Positions 16,928-26,298 of a DNA stretch of 41,888 nucleotides are shown one piece after another; the first letter of the stretch is position 1; every line of letters starts with the position of its first letter. The notes under the pieces are model-generated. The model was not told the origin of the DNA and ran no database searches. It saw only the letters and a program-made list of their open reading frames with translations. The stretch is from Tissierellales bacterium (lineage in GTDB: Bacteria; Bacillota; Clostridia; Tissierellales; JAOAQY01), in NCBI GenBank assembly GCA_025210965.1, contig JAOAQY010000096.1, forward strand, positions 1 to 41,888, written 5' to 3'. A program made the position numbers and the translations under genes.

Positions 16928-17452
16928 TTAATCTACGAATGAAAAAATGTATGGAATATTTCTAAAATAGTCACCATAATTTAGTCCATATCCAACTATA
17001 AATAAATCAGGAATAACAAATCCTGCATAATCTGGCTCGATTTCAACAACTCTTCTCTCAGGCTTGTCTAATAATACACAAGTCTTTACAGATTTAGGGC
17101 CTTTAGACTCTAAATGCTCTTTTATAACTTTCATAGTAAGACCTGAATCCATTATGTCATCTACAATAAGTACGTGGCGATCAGTTAAATCCACATCTAA
17201 GTCATTTACTATCTTAACTTGTCCACTTGATTCTTCACCGTGACCATAGCTTGATGTCGTCATAAACTCAATTTGTGTTGGCACTTCCATCGCACGAACC
17301 AAATCTGCTGTAAATACAAAACTACCTTTCAAAAGAGAAACAACTAATATTTTTTCTCCTGCATAATCTTGGTCCAATTTTTTTCCCAATCCATCAACTA
17401 CATTTTGTATCTCTTCTGCAGAAAATACAACTTTTCTTTTCTTATTTTCCAT
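16928..17452 (-). CDS. hpt: Hypoxanthine-guanine phosphoribosyltransferase
   Basis: This purine salvage enzyme converts hypoxanthine or guanine plus PRPP to IMP or GMP. The 174-aa form I prefer starts at ATG 17452, with AAAGGGG eight bases upstream; a GTG at 17479 would add nine residues that include that same site. The PRPP-binding motif VLIVDDIMDSGLT lies at 94-106, and SLLKGSFVFTADL at about 39-51 forms the PPi loop. The C-terminal FIVGYGLNYGDYFRNIPYI is typical of bacterial HPRTs. The usual partner tilS/ftsH genes are not next to it here. Confidence 0.95.
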   Translation of the reverse strand: MENKKRKVVFSAEEIQNVVDGLGKKLDQDYAGEKILVVSLLKGSFVFTADLVRAMEVPTQIEFMTTSSYGHGEESSGQVKIVNDLDVDLTDRHVLIVDDIMDSGLTMKVIKEHLESKGPKSVKTCVLLDKPERRVVEIEPDYAGFVIPDLFIVGYGLNYGDYFRNIPYIFSFVD

Positions 17453-17521
17453 AGGAATGCCCCTTTCAAAATTCTTCACTTAATTGTCATTGTAAAACAA
17501 TCCGCGCTTTATGTCAATTAT

Positions 17522-17656
17522 CTAGGGCCTTTCTTTTAATTGTCTGCTAATTTTTTTCAATTCTACTAATATTTTATTTAGTGTGAATTGCATACTTACA
17601 AGAACAACCATCATCATGACTATTCCTATCAAGGTAAAATTAATTGGAAGCTTCAT
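17522..17656 (-). CDS. Small single-pass membrane protein (44 aa) after YibE/F
   Basis: A short reading frame begins inside the last codons of the YibE/F gene, in another frame, and encodes 44 aa. MKLPINFTLIG is followed by a hydrophobic helix (IVMMMVVLVSMQF, about 12-24) and a basic amphipathic tail ending KKISRQLKERP, so it probably has a cytoplasmic C-terminus. An AGGTG site precedes the ATG by about nine bases. Overlap with the upstream stop suggests coupled translation. I do not recognise a family; it could be an accessory subunit of the YibE/F protein. The alternative is chance, but the membrane-helix-plus-basic-tail layout and overlap favour a gene. Confidence 0.6.
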   Translation of the reverse strand: MKLPINFTLIGIVMMMVVLVSMQFTLNKILVELKKISRQLKERP

Positions 17657-18887
17657 CACTCATTTCACCTACCTCATCAGATGTTTCTTTTTTCTGTTCG
17701 GCTTTTTTATGCAAAATAATAAACGCTAGTGCAGTAACTGGTATTGAAAGTATAAGACCTATACTTCCCGCTAATGCTCTAAGTACTTCCGATACTATCA
17801 AGTCTTTATTTGAAATACTTTCCCAAGATATCTCATGAGCCATAAACAATAGCATCATATACATACTACTTCCCGTATAAGCCAATATCAATGTATTCGA
17901 CATAGTTCCCATCATATCTTTTCCAACATTCATTGCTGATTTAAATAATCTTACATATGAAATTGACGGGTCTGCATCTCTTATCTCTGTCATTGACGAC
18001 GCTATTGACATACACACATCCATAACAGCTCCAAGTGCTCCTAATATAATTCCTGCAAATAAAAGCCCTTGGAAGTTAAACTTAGTTGCCTGTGGTATAA
18101 CCATTAACATTTGAGCTTCGTCATTTCCAAGACCAGTCAAATTACCAGCAACTCCAACAATCAATGTTATAAGCCCTGCTAATAAAACTCCTCCTATTGT
18201 TCCAATTATAGCGGCTAATGATTTCTTATTAAAACCACTCACAACAAATATAGTAACTAGTGTCACTATTATGGATAATGCTATAGACAACATTATAGGA
18301 TTTTCCCCAGCTAATACTCTTGGTAGAAATATCTTAAGTATACAAAAGACAGTAAAACTAAGTGTTAAAAGAGTCTTAAAACCCTTCATTCCACCGATTC
18401 CAACGAGTACCAAAATAAAAGCGCCTATAAGGTAATAGATGTACTTATCCCTAGCTATTTCAGTTATATATCCCTTTATAAACTCACCATCTTTTGTAAT
18501 TTCAATATCAACCATTACATCTTGTCCTTCTGAGACAATTATATTGTAAAGATATGTTTCATCTACTATATTGTTAACAAGTAGTGATTGACCTTTAAAT
18601 CTTCCTCTATCTATCTCAACTTTTATATATTGAGTAGTAATTTTAGAGTTTCCCATAGCTTCTACATACTCTACATCTTCATCAACTATTTTTATGACCT
18701 TGCCCCGAGCATGCTCTATATCATAATCAACAAAATAGTCATCACCGACTTCTATTTCATCTACAAATCCATCTTGCTCTGAGTCTACTATCACACCTTC
18801 TTCAGTTGCTAATGAAGAAGGTGACATTGACAAAATCAAAACCACTGAGCAAAATAGCGCAATTATAAATCTGCTAGTTTTCATCAT
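17640..18887 (-). CDS. YibE/F family membrane protein
   Basis: The function is unknown. The 415-aa protein has a signal peptide (about 1-27), an extracytoplasmic domain of about 130 residues, then some seven or eight transmembrane segments from about residue 150 (YYLIGAFILVLVGIGG) to 400. These include the family region with GAVMDVCMSIASSMTEI near 289-305 and AYTGSSMYMMLLF near 339-351. The Lys-rich C-terminus ends in the cytoplasm. It starts with ATGATG inside the final codons of the deacetylase gene (14-base overlap), so the two are coupled. A 44-aa membrane protein follows, giving a three-gene envelope operon. Confidence 0.85.
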   Translation of the reverse strand: MMKTSRFIIALFCSVVLILSMSPSSLATEEGVIVDSEQDGFVDEIEVGDDYFVDYDIEHARGKVIKIVDEDVEYVEAMGNSKITTQYIKVEIDRGRFKGQSLLVNNIVDETYLYNIIVSEGQDVMVDIEITKDGEFIKGYITEIARDKYIYYLIGAFILVLVGIGGMKGFKTLLTLSFTVFCILKIFLPRVLAGENPIMLSIALSIIVTLVTIFVVSGFNKKSLAAIIGTIGGVLLAGLITLIVGVAGNLTGLGNDEAQMLMVIPQATKFNFQGLLFAGIILGALGAVMDVCMSIASSMTEIRDADPSISYVRLFKSAMNVGKDMMGTMSNTLILAYTGSSMYMMLLFMAHEISWESISNKDLIVSEVLRALAGSIGLILSIPVTALAFIILHKKAEQKKETSDEVGEMSDEASN

Positions 18888-20076
18888 AAACGTTTACAGC
18901 CTTTCCATTTATTTTACTTTCATCTAATTGTTCTTTTAATCTAGCTGGAATTGTTATTATATCTTTTTCTCCATCACTTATATATTTTCTAGTTGGGTGC
19001 TTTTCAAACGACTCTAACCAATCTAATATCCCAACATTGTCGACTTCTATAACTCCAGCTCTAATTCTATGAATTGTAGTTTGGTCAAATCTTTTATCAA
19101 CTGGAGAATAATACGGATCCCAGCCTACATTTAATACTGCCACATTCTCATATTCTGTTCCATCATAGCTTCCCTTAGCCAAAAACTTTTGCAACGCATC
19201 TGTCTTTGGTCTATGACCATATGGAAGTGCAAGTGTATTAACTCTATAACTTTCATCTTTAATCTCATTTTCTAATCTCTGCACCTGAACAGCTAATGCC
19301 TTTTGTATAGCTTCTGCATTTTGATATTTAGAGCTTTTAAAATCTACATGGCTCATTGTATGATTCCCGACATCGTATCCATTTTCAACAAGATAGTTTA
19401 ACTTGTACTCAACATATTCTTCCTGTCCAAATGGATTAGTTCCAAAAAGAAAGAAATCGGCAGTTCCATTAAAATCTGGATGTTCTTTATTAAACGCGTC
19501 CATGATTCCAACCGCACAATTTGGGTCTATTTCCGGTATGCCATCTTTTTCACCAATTATGTTAAAATTATTTTGATTTCCATCATCAAATGTTATAACT
19601 ATAGGTGTATAACCAGCTTCAACATCAATTTCATTATTTACATAATCACTCAATCTTATAGGTCTATAGCCTTCGTTGTATAATCTTTCTAAATCTTGTC
19701 TGAAATTGTCTGGTGTTCGAACCCATACATCTTCTTTTTCTCCAATATTGTGATACATAAGCACCATAATTTTACCCAATTCATTTGGCTTTTTGGACAA
19801 ATTTATGTTTGCTATCTTCTCTTCCGTACTCAATTCCTTCTCTATTTCAGCTGTTTCTACATTTGACTTTTCATTAGTCTCCGATGAAATTTCTTTTGAA
19901 GTTTCTTCTGCCTTTTCAGGCATTTCTTCTACGTTTTCACTGTTCTCATTTACTGCTACTTGACTTTCATTTGCCGCATTTGCATCTTTAACATTTTCAT
20001 TTCCGTTCGCACTACATCCAGTCATCATTAGAGCGCCAACCAAAACGATGCTCGCCCATGTTGCTAATTTTTTCAT
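18874..20076 (-). CDS. Polysaccharide deacetylase lipoprotein
   Basis: A lipid-anchored extracellular enzyme, probably acting on cell wall or exopolysaccharide N-acetyl groups. The signal sequence ends in the lipobox MMTGC with Cys at residue 21. A Glu/Asn/Ser-rich linker runs to about 90, and the NodB homology domain follows with VMYHNIG (about 105-111), the metal and catalytic motif ITFDDGNQNNF (about 160-170) and the His motif NHTMSHVDF (about 237-245). The long C-terminal part includes LALPYGHRP near 283. GGGAGTGGTAAT precedes the ATG. Genes for YibE/F and a small protein follow in the same operon. The substrate is inferred. Confidence 0.85.
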   Translation of the reverse strand: MKKLATWASIVLVGALMMTGCSANGNENVKDANAANESQVAVNENSENVEEMPEKAEETSKEISSETNEKSNVETAEIEKELSTEEKIANINLSKKPNELGKIMVLMYHNIGEKEDVWVRTPDNFRQDLERLYNEGYRPIRLSDYVNNEIDVEAGYTPIVITFDDGNQNNFNIIGEKDGIPEIDPNCAVGIMDAFNKEHPDFNGTADFFLFGTNPFGQEEYVEYKLNYLVENGYDVGNHTMSHVDFKSSKYQNAEAIQKALAVQVQRLENEIKDESYRVNTLALPYGHRPKTDALQKFLAKGSYDGTEYENVAVLNVGWDPYYSPVDKRFDQTTIHRIRAGVIEVDNVGILDWLESFEKHPTRKYISDGEKDIITIPARLKEQLDESKINGKAVNVYDEN

Positions 20077-20188
20077 ATTACCACTCCCATTTATATTTAC
20101 TAGATATTTTCTCTCATTACATTATATTTTAACACTTCTTGCAATACCATAAAAAAAATGTATAAATTATAATTTATAATTCTTAACT

Positions 20189-20216
20189 TTGACAAATTTT
20201 TTTTATGCAGTATAAT
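20189..20216 (+). promoter_or_regulatory. Promoter of the DUF4364 gene
   Basis: TTGACA (20189-20194) and TATAAT (20211-20216) with 16-base spacing, 72 bases before the start codon. It is one of only three plus-strand transcription units here. Confidence 0.85.
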
Positions 20217-20288
20217 TATAGGTATTAGATTGGAAATGCAAAGTAGTTTTATAGATACATATATTTCCAAGAAAGAAAGGGGTTTTAT

Positions 20289-20831
20289 ATGTTTTTCGAA
20301 GAATCTGATCAAATCGCAAGACATAAACTCACACTTCTCTATATTATTGACAAAGTAGATTTCAGAATTACAAACTCAGAAATTACTCAATTTGTTTTAG
20401 AAAGTGATTTTATGAATTATTTTTTCGTTCAACAATATCTAGGCGAAATGATTGATGCCTCTATGATTGATATAAAAATTGAAGATGGAAATGAGTATTA
20501 CGCTTTAACTCCAATAGGAAAGGAAACTCTAAGATTTTTTATCAAGAGAATTCCATCTCATATAGTAGATGACATCAACTCAAAATACGAGATAACAAAG
20601 AAAGAAAAAATTAAAGAAAAGCAGGTCATAGGCAAGTATTATCAAAAGAACGATTTTGAATTTATTGTTAATTTAAAGGTTATAGAAAACGACCTGACTT
20701 TGTTCAATTTGTCTTTAAATGTTCCATCTAAAGAGCAAGCCAAGTATATATGCAACAATTGGAAATCAAATCCAGAATATATCTACAAAGAACTTTTTAG
20801 ATTGCTTACAGAAAACAAAGATCAAATTTAA
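20289..20831 (+). CDS. DUF4364 family protein (winged-helix-like)
   Basis: A 180-aa soluble protein that I place in DUF4364, a family common in Clostridia with no assigned function. The N-terminal 85 residues look like a winged helix-turn-helix: LTLLYIIDKVDFRITNSEIT, then a second helix with YLGEMIDASMIDI and a wing EYYALTPIGKETL. This resembles PadR-type or MarR-type transcription factors, and the C-terminal half is a mixed alpha/beta domain. AAGAAAGGGGTTTTAT precedes the ATG. It has its own promoter and terminator, which argues for a stand-alone regulator; targets are unknown. Confidence 0.8.
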   Translation: MFFEESDQIARHKLTLLYIIDKVDFRITNSEITQFVLESDFMNYFFVQQYLGEMIDASMIDIKIEDGNEYYALTPIGKETLRFFIKRIPSHIVDDINSKYEITKKEKIKEKQVIGKYYQKNDFEFIVNLKVIENDLTLFNLSLNVPSKEQAKYICNNWKSNPEYIYKELFRLLTENKDQI

Positions 20832-20843
20832 TTTAAAATTGGC

Positions 20844-20886
20844 AAAGAGCACACCAAAAAATAATTCTACAGTGTGCTCTTTTTAT
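20844..20886 (+). terminator. Terminator of the DUF4364 gene, possibly bidirectional
   Basis: AGAGCACAC (20846-20854) pairs with GTGTGCTCT (20872-20880), followed by TTTTTAT. It lies between convergent genes; the minus-strand T-run is shorter. Confidence 0.85.
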
Positions 20887-20917
20887 GTTCCTATATTACC
20901 ATTTCCAAATACAATTT

Positions 20918-21277
20918 TTACTTCTCATACAACTTAGTTAGTTCTAATATAAGTTTATCCGCTTGAAACGGTTTAACTATAAACCCTTGCGCTCCTCCTT
21001 TTATAGCTTCTATAACCATAGATTCTTGCCCCATAGCAGAACATGCCAAAATCTTAGCTTTAGAATCAAATGCTCGTATATCTTTTATAGCATCTATTCC
21101 ATTCTTAACAGGCATAGTTATATCCATAGTTACCAAATCTGGTGATAGTTCCTTATACCTTTCAACTGCTTCTTTTCCATTTGAAGCCTCCCCAATAACT
21201 TCAATGCCATTTTCCTCTAATATATTTCTTATCATCATTCTCATAAATGCAGCATCATCTGCAATTAAAACTTTCAT
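20918..21277 (-). CDS. Single-domain CheY-like response regulator
   Basis: A 119-aa stand-alone receiver domain. The acidic pocket is D7-D8, the phosphoacceptor is D52 (LVTMDITMP), the switch Ser is S80 and the conserved Lys is K102 (FIVKPF). The ATG at 21277 is preceded by AGGTGG at eight bases; an upstream GTG at 21289 overlaps that site and is unlikely. There is no output domain, so it acts by protein contact. No che or fli genes are nearby, and its kinase partner is not visible in the window. Orphan CheY genes of this type are common in Clostridia. Confidence 0.9.
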   Translation of the reverse strand: MKVLIADDAAFMRMMIRNILEENGIEVIGEASNGKEAVERYKELSPDLVTMDITMPVKNGIDAIKDIRAFDSKAKILACSAMGQESMVIEAIKGGAQGFIVKPFQADKLILELTKLYEK

Positions 21278-21346
21278 CCCTTCAACCACCTTTTCTAATC
21301 TATTACTTATAGTTTACCCAATTTTATCATTTTAATTCTTTTAAAA

Positions 21347-22642
21347 CTATTTTTTTCCTATATATTTCCTTATTTCTCCAATTAAATACAGTGAACCAGA
21401 AAATACAAATAAATCATAGCCTTCTTTCTTCTTAAGAGTTGTTTCTATAGCTTCATCTAATTCTTTTATTGCTATAACACTTTTACCTCTTTCCTTTATC
21501 TTTTCTTCTAGCTCTCTAAAACCAAGTGCCCTAGGATTACAAGGTTCAGTAACTACAACTTCATCAAAATGAGGCAGTACATATTCAAGTATAACATCCA
21601 AATCTTTATCCTTTAAAACTCCAATACATAGTATTTTCTTCTTTGATTTATAATATTCACTCAAGGCTTCACTAAGCGCTCTAGCTCCATCTTCATTGTG
21701 AGCCCCATCTATCAATATAAGTGGATTTTCACTTATAATTTCAAGACGTCCATTCCACCTAGTATTTAGAAGACCCAATCGATAATGCTTTTCTTCAATA
21801 TTGACCAAACCTCTTCTATTCAAATCATCTAACATCATAACTGCTAGTGTAGAGTTGTACACCTGATGACGTCCCAGCATTTTAATTTCAAGATTTTTGT
21901 ATATCAGCTCTTCAATTTCTATATCAAAAACAGATCCCTTTTCAGTAAATTTTATATTTTTCACCTGAGAAATATCATAAGTTTTAAAAACAGCGCCTCT
22001 TTTAGCAGATATATTTTCTATAACTTTTTCAGCCTGTATTTTTTGAGGATATACATATACATGACCATTTTCTTTTATAATACCTGATTTTTCAAAAGCA
22101 ATCTCTTCAAGAGTATTTCCTAATATATGTGTGTGGTCTTTCGATATGGATGTAATCACAGATGCCATAGACTCTTCTATTACATTTGTAGCATCAAATC
22201 GCCCACCTAAGCCCACTTCAAGTACTACTATATCAACTTTTTTATCTAAAAAATGCAAAAAGCCAAGAGCAGTAACTATTTCAAATTCTGTAGGATGATT
22301 ATGACCATCTTCCACCATTTTATCTATTGCATTTTTTATTTTTAATACTCCTCTTATCAAATCATCTTCATCAATTAATATATTATCAACTCTAATTCTC
22401 TCATTAAAATATTCTAGATATGGGGATGTAAAAAGACCGACTTTATAACCTGCTTCTATCAATATCTGATTGACAAATGATGCCGTTGAACCCTTTCCAT
22501 TAGTCCCTGCTATGTGAATTATATCAAGCTTACTTTGAGGATTGCCCAATCGCTTTAATAGTTCTCTTATATTATCAAGTCCTAATTTACTTCCAAATTT
22601 ATACGAACTATGTATAAAATCTATTGCCTCTTCATAATTCAT
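21347..22642 (-). CDS. folC: Folylpolyglutamate synthase / dihydrofolate synthase
   Basis: This Mur-ligase family enzyme adds glutamate residues to folates, and in many bacteria also makes dihydrofolate from dihydropteroate. The 431-aa sequence has the ATP-binding P-loop GTNGKGST at 46-53, the family signature VLEVGLGGRFDATNV near 140-154, DHTHILG near 170-176, and a C-terminal domain with LILIDGAHNEDGARAL near 308-323. The start ATG at 22642 has GGAGGAGGGAATAC upstream. It is downstream of valS, a frequent order in Firmicutes. Between them lies a terminator and an AT-rich gap. Confidence 0.95.
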   Translation of the reverse strand: MNYEEAIDFIHSSYKFGSKLGLDNIRELLKRLGNPQSKLDIIHIAGTNGKGSTASFVNQILIEAGYKVGLFTSPYLEYFNERIRVDNILIDEDDLIRGVLKIKNAIDKMVEDGHNHPTEFEIVTALGFLHFLDKKVDIVVLEVGLGGRFDATNVIEESMASVITSISKDHTHILGNTLEEIAFEKSGIIKENGHVYVYPQKIQAEKVIENISAKRGAVFKTYDISQVKNIKFTEKGSVFDIEIEELIYKNLEIKMLGRHQVYNSTLAVMMLDDLNRRGLVNIEEKHYRLGLLNTRWNGRLEIISENPLILIDGAHNEDGARALSEALSEYYKSKKKILCIGVLKDKDLDVILEYVLPHFDEVVVTEPCNPRALGFRELEEKIKERGKSVIAIKELDEAIETTLKKKEGYDLFVFSGSLYLIGEIRKYIGKK

Positions 22643-22814
22643 GTATTCCCTCCTCCCTTCCTTTTGTCTCTAAAACACTTATAATCAAAAGCATTTCTTC
22701 TATTATATCAATTCTCCATGCAAATAAAAAGTTTTTAATTTAACTTAATTTTTTTCAGCTTAACTTTTTAACTTAACTTTGATAATAAGCTTTGATAACA
22801 AATCCCTATAACAA

Positions 22815-22845
22815 CGAAACGAGTCCTGAAAAACAGGACTCGTCT
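22815..22845 (-). terminator. Terminator of the valS operon
   Basis: ACGAGTCCTG pairs perfectly with CAGGACTCGT around a TTTTT loop, followed by TTCGTTG. The strong stem compensates for a short T-run. Confidence 0.75.
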
Positions 22846-22848
22846 ATT

Positions 22849-25503
22849 TTATGCCATTTTGGCTTTAATTTGTTCTAATCTCTCTACTACTTTATCCATC
22901 ATCTCAGCATAGTTGCGCTCTTTTTCTTTTTCTGCTTCTACAACTGCTTCTGGAGCTTTTCCAACAAAACCTTGGTTAGAAAGTTTTCCTCTAACTCTTT
23001 TAAGCTCGCCGTCTAATTTTTTCTTCTCTTTTTCAAGTCTATCTAACTCTTTTTCAAAGTCAACTAACTCATCAAGTGGCAAGAAAATTTCAACTCCAGT
23101 TACTACTGCTGACATAGCATCTTCCGGAATATCAGTTTTATCAGATTTGACTTCAACTTCTGAAGCTGATGCTAGTGTAACAAAAAATCCTGCATTTGTC
23201 TCTAAATAATTTCTTACAGATTCTTCTTCACTAACTAATATAACTTTAGCTTTTTTAGATGGAATTACGTTCATTTCAGCTCTTATATTTCTTATACTCT
23301 TTATAGCTTCCATTATAACTTCCATGTGTTGCTCTACTTCTTGATTATCCCATGACTCTTTAAATTCTGGCCAATTTGAAACAATTAAGCTTGTTTCTAC
23401 ATCTGGCATATGTTGCCAAATTTCTTCTGTGATATATGGCATAAGTGGATGTAACAATGACAATATATCCTTAAGAACTGTAACCAATGTCCATGTAGCT
23501 GTCGCTTTAGCATCTTTGTCATCACCATATAGACGAGGTTTAACCATCTCGATGTACCAGTCACAGTATTCATTCCAAGCAAAGTCGTAGATTCTTTGAG
23601 CTGCTAAACCAATCTCAAATTTATCTAAATTCTCAGTAACAGCTTTCGTAACTGTATTGATTCTAGAAAGTATCCACTTGTCTTCTAGTTGGAAATTAGC
23701 TCTAGCTTGCTCTTCTGAAATTAAATCTCCATCCAAATTCATGAGTACAAATCTAGATGCATTCCAAAGTTTGTTAGCAAAGTTTCTATTAGCCTCTACT
23801 CTTTCTTCATAGAATCTCATATCATTTCCTGGTGAATTACCTGTTACAAGTGTAAATCTAAGCGCATCAGCACCGTATTTTTCGATTACGTCAAGTGGAT
23901 CTATACCGTTTCCTAACGATTTACTCATCTTTCTTCCTTCCGAGTCTCTTACAAGACCTGTAAAGAATACATGCTCAAATGGAATTTGATCCATCTGCTC
24001 TAATGCAGAAAATACCATTCTAACTACCCAGAAGAATACAATATCATATCCTGTAACTAAAACGTTTGTAGGATAGAAGTAATCAAGTTCTGGTGTTTCA
24101 TTTGGCCAACCCAATGTTGAAAATGGCCAAAGTGCAGATGAGAACCAAGTGTCTAATGTATCTGGATCTTGTCTTAAGTTTGTACTATTACACTTCGTAC
24201 ACGTTTCTGGCTTAGTTCTATTGATTATAACTTCACCACAATCATCACAATAGTAAACAGGAAGTCTATGACCCCACCATAATTGACGAGATATACACCA
24301 ATCTCTGATATTTTCAAGCCAGTTCAAGTAAACTTTTCCCAATCTCTCTGGAACAAATTTTAATTCACCACTCTTGTATGCTTCGATAGCTGGTTTTGCT
24401 AATGGCTCCATTTTAACAAACCATTGCTTTGAAATAATAGGCTCAACTGTAGTTTTACATCTTTCACAATGTCCTACATTATGTGAGTGATCTTCAATTT
24501 CTATCAACAATCCCTCTGCTTCTAAATCAGCAACCATTGCTTTTCTAGCTTCGTATCTATCCATGCCTTCATATTTGCCACCATGCTCATTGATAGTAGC
24601 ATCGTCATTCATAACTTTTATTCTCTCTAAGTCATGACGATTTCCTACTTCGAAGTCATTAGGGTCATGTGCTGGTGTTATCTTAACACAACCTGTACCG
24701 AACTCTTTATCAACATAAGTGTCTGCTACTACAGGTATTTCTCTTCCAACTAGTGGTAATATAAGTTTTTTACCTACTAAATCTGTATATCTTTCATCAT
24801 CAGGGTGAACAGCTACTGCCGTATCTCCAAGCAATGTCTCTGGACGAGTAGTAGCTATAACTACATAGCCATCTCCATCTTTGTATGGATATTTTATATG
24901 CCAGAAATGTCCTGCTTCTTCTCTATGGTCAACCTCTGCATCAGAAATAGCAGTTTTACAATTAGGACACCAGTTAACGATTCTGTCTCCTCTGTAGATT
25001 AGCCCTTTATCATTCAATCTGATAAATACCTCTTCTACAGCTTCGCTCAATCCTTCATCTAATGTAAATCTGTCCTTAGACCAGTCACAAGAAACACCAA
25101 GTGTTCTCAATTGCTTTCTAATGTTTCCACCGTATTTTTCTGTCCAATCCCAAGCTTCTTCTAAGAAACCATCTCTGCCAAGCATTTCTTTCGATTTGCC
25201 TTCGCTCTTAATTTTTTCAACAACTTTTGCCTCTGTAGAAATACTTGCATGATCAGTTCCAGGTAACCAAAGTGCTTCATATCCTTGCATTCTCTTCCAT
25301 CTAATCAAAGCATCTTGAATAGTGTTGTTTATAGCATGTCCCATGTGAAGCTTTCCCGTTACATTTGGTGGCGGCATCATTATTGTGTAAGGTTCTTTTT
25401 CCTTATTTACGTCTGCCTTAAAATATCCACTTTCTTCCCAAAATTTGTATAGTCTGTCCTCAAAATCTTTCGGATCATATGTTTTCGAAAGTTCTTTTGC
25501 CAT
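22849..25503 (-). CDS. valS: Valine--tRNA ligase
   Basis: This class Ia synthetase charges tRNA-Val and edits Thr-tRNA-Val. The 884 residues carry the HIGH-equivalent HMGH at about 53-56 ([10 protein letters not shown]), a CP1 editing domain at about 190-340 ([18 protein letters not shown]), a zinc-binding CxxC pair near 415-440 ([14 protein letters not shown]), KMSKS in [11 protein letters not shown] near 525, and an anticodon-binding domain. The last 70 or so residues form the coiled-coil arm specific to ValRS. AAGGAGGTAGTACA precedes the ATG. It follows a 55-aa membrane protein gene, both under the valine T-box. Confidence 0.98.
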   Translation of the reverse strand: MAKELSKTYDPKDFEDRLYKFWEESGYFKADVNKEKEPYTIMMPPPNVTGKLHMGHAINNTIQDALIRWKRMQGYEALWLPGTDHASISTEAKVVEKIKSEGKSKEMLGRDGFLEEAWDWTEKYGGNIRKQLRTLGVSCDWSKDRFTLDEGLSEAVEEVFIRLNDKGLIYRGDRIVNWCPNCKTAISDAEVDHREEAGHFWHIKYPYKDGDGYVVIATTRPETLLGDTAVAVHPDDERYTDLVGKKLILPLVGREIPVVADTYVDKEFGTGCVKITPAHDPNDFEVGNRHDLERIKVMNDDATINEHGGKYEGMDRYEARKAMVADLEAEGLLIEIEDHSHNVGHCERCKTTVEPIISKQWFVKMEPLAKPAIEAYKSGELKFVPERLGKVYLNWLENIRDWCISRQLWWGHRLPVYYCDDCGEVIINRTKPETCTKCNSTNLRQDPDTLDTWFSSALWPFSTLGWPNETPELDYFYPTNVLVTGYDIVFFWVVRMVFSALEQMDQIPFEHVFFTGLVRDSEGRKMSKSLGNGIDPLDVIEKYGADALRFTLVTGNSPGNDMRFYEERVEANRNFANKLWNASRFVLMNLDGDLISEEQARANFQLEDKWILSRINTVTKAVTENLDKFEIGLAAQRIYDFAWNEYCDWYIEMVKPRLYGDDKDAKATATWTLVTVLKDILSLLHPLMPYITEEIWQHMPDVETSLIVSNWPEFKESWDNQEVEQHMEVIMEAIKSIRNIRAEMNVIPSKKAKVILVSEEESVRNYLETNAGFFVTLASASEVEVKSDKTDIPEDAMSAVVTGVEIFLPLDELVDFEKELDRLEKEKKKLDGELKRVRGKLSNQGFVGKAPEAVVEAEKEKERNYAEMMDKVVERLEQIKAKMA

Positions 25504-25523
25504 TGTACTACCTCCTTAAAATA

Positions 25524-25691
25524 TTAACCTTTTACTACAGCTAAATACACTCCAATCATTACGCTTACAAGACCTATACTTTTTATACGTATTCTCAAAT
25601 TCATATCCATATCTTTCTTGCTTGCATAATAATCTGAACCAAAGACTACCAAAAAGCCTACTAAAGCTAAGAGTACTCCTAAAGTTTTCAA
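25524..25691 (-). CDS. Small two-helix membrane protein (55 aa) in the valS operon
   Basis: Not a family I can name. From the TTG at 25691, nine bases after AAGGG, the protein is MKTLGVLLALVGFLVVFGSD, a charged loop with KKDMDMNLRIRIK, and a second helix SIGLVSVMIGVYLAVV, so it is a two-helix hairpin. A GTG at 25709 is the alternative start (61 aa) but has a weaker ribosome binding site. It lies between the valine T-box terminator and valS, 20 bases before the valS start, so it is transcribed only when the T-box permits. It is the only non-synthetase product directly behind a T-box here. Confidence 0.7.
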   Translation of the reverse strand: MKTLGVLLALVGFLVVFGSDYYASKKDMDMNLRIRIKSIGLVSVMIGVYLAVVKG

Positions 25692-25733
25692 AGTGTCACA
25701 TCCCTTCACTCTCTATTTGAAAGTTTTGAGCAA

Positions 25734-26008
25734 TAAAAAAAGCTTTCATCCTAACAAAAGGACGAAAGCTTTATTCCGCGGTACCACCTTTATTTCAAGC
25801 ATACGCTTGACACTCAAAATCTTAACGAGTTGCCCCGTTCAAACCTACTGCTATTTCAGTTTGAAAGCTCCAAAGCTACCTTCAACAAACATTGCCTCTA
25901 AGAATCTCTCAGCCGGTGGATTCTATTCTCTGTATTGGATATTTATTTACTCCTCTTTTTCTCAGCCTTTAATCAAGTAGGTATAGCCTACTTTCAATCA
26001 TTCAATTA
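25734..26008 (-). promoter_or_regulatory. T-box leader of valS (valine)
   Basis: The core AAGGTGGTACCGCGG is at 25776-25790. Its terminator is AAAGCTTTCGTCC / GGATGAAAGCTTT with a T-run ending near 25734. The likely specifier is GTA at 25877-25879, a valine codon in the same GAAG-NNN context as the Phe leader. The transcript begins about 26008. Confidence 0.92.
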
Positions 26009-26014
26009 TTTATC

Positions 26015-26042
26015 ATTATATCTGAATTTGCAAATTTGTCAA
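26015..26042 (-). promoter_or_regulatory. Promoter of the valS T-box leader
   Basis: TTGACA (26037-26042) and TATAAT (26015-26020) with 16-base spacing. Confidence 0.88.
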
Positions 26043-26142
26043 TAGTATTTTTCAAATCAATATATTTGCATATTTTATTGTGTGACGTTAATATAATTGT
26101 TAACGAAAGCTATTAACTAATCTACAAGTGAATTACCTGCCC

Positions 26143-26298
26143 AGTTACTAACCATCAACTACTAACTAATAACTGCTAAATGCTAATTATTAGATACTAA
26201 ATACTAATTACTAATTGCTAAGCATCAACTACTAACTGCTAGCTATCAAATGCTAAATATCAACTGCTAACTATCAAATGCTAAATATCAACTGCTAA
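26143..26298. repeat. Degenerate heptad repeat array
   Basis: About 21 consecutive 7-base units on the minus strand of the form TTAGCAG, TTGATAT, TTAGTAG or TTAGCAT. The end nearest trpS holds two exact 28-base copies (four heptads each) at 26243-26270 and 26271-26298. The array begins directly after the trpS stop and ends before the valS promoter. The rest of the gap, 26043-26142, shows no feature I recognise. Confidence 0.9.

Noticed and set aside
20100-20324. A 74-codon frame antisense to the start of the DUF4364 gene
   Set aside because: It crosses the DUF4364 promoter and start region on the opposite strand and has no recognisable product.
22726-22800. Repeated TTAACTT blocks in the gap between folC and valS
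   Set aside because: Copies are irregular and few in very AT-rich DNA, so chance is likely.
26143-26298. Heptad array considered as a CRISPR array
   Set aside because: Units are contiguous 7-mers without spacers, and no cas genes are present.
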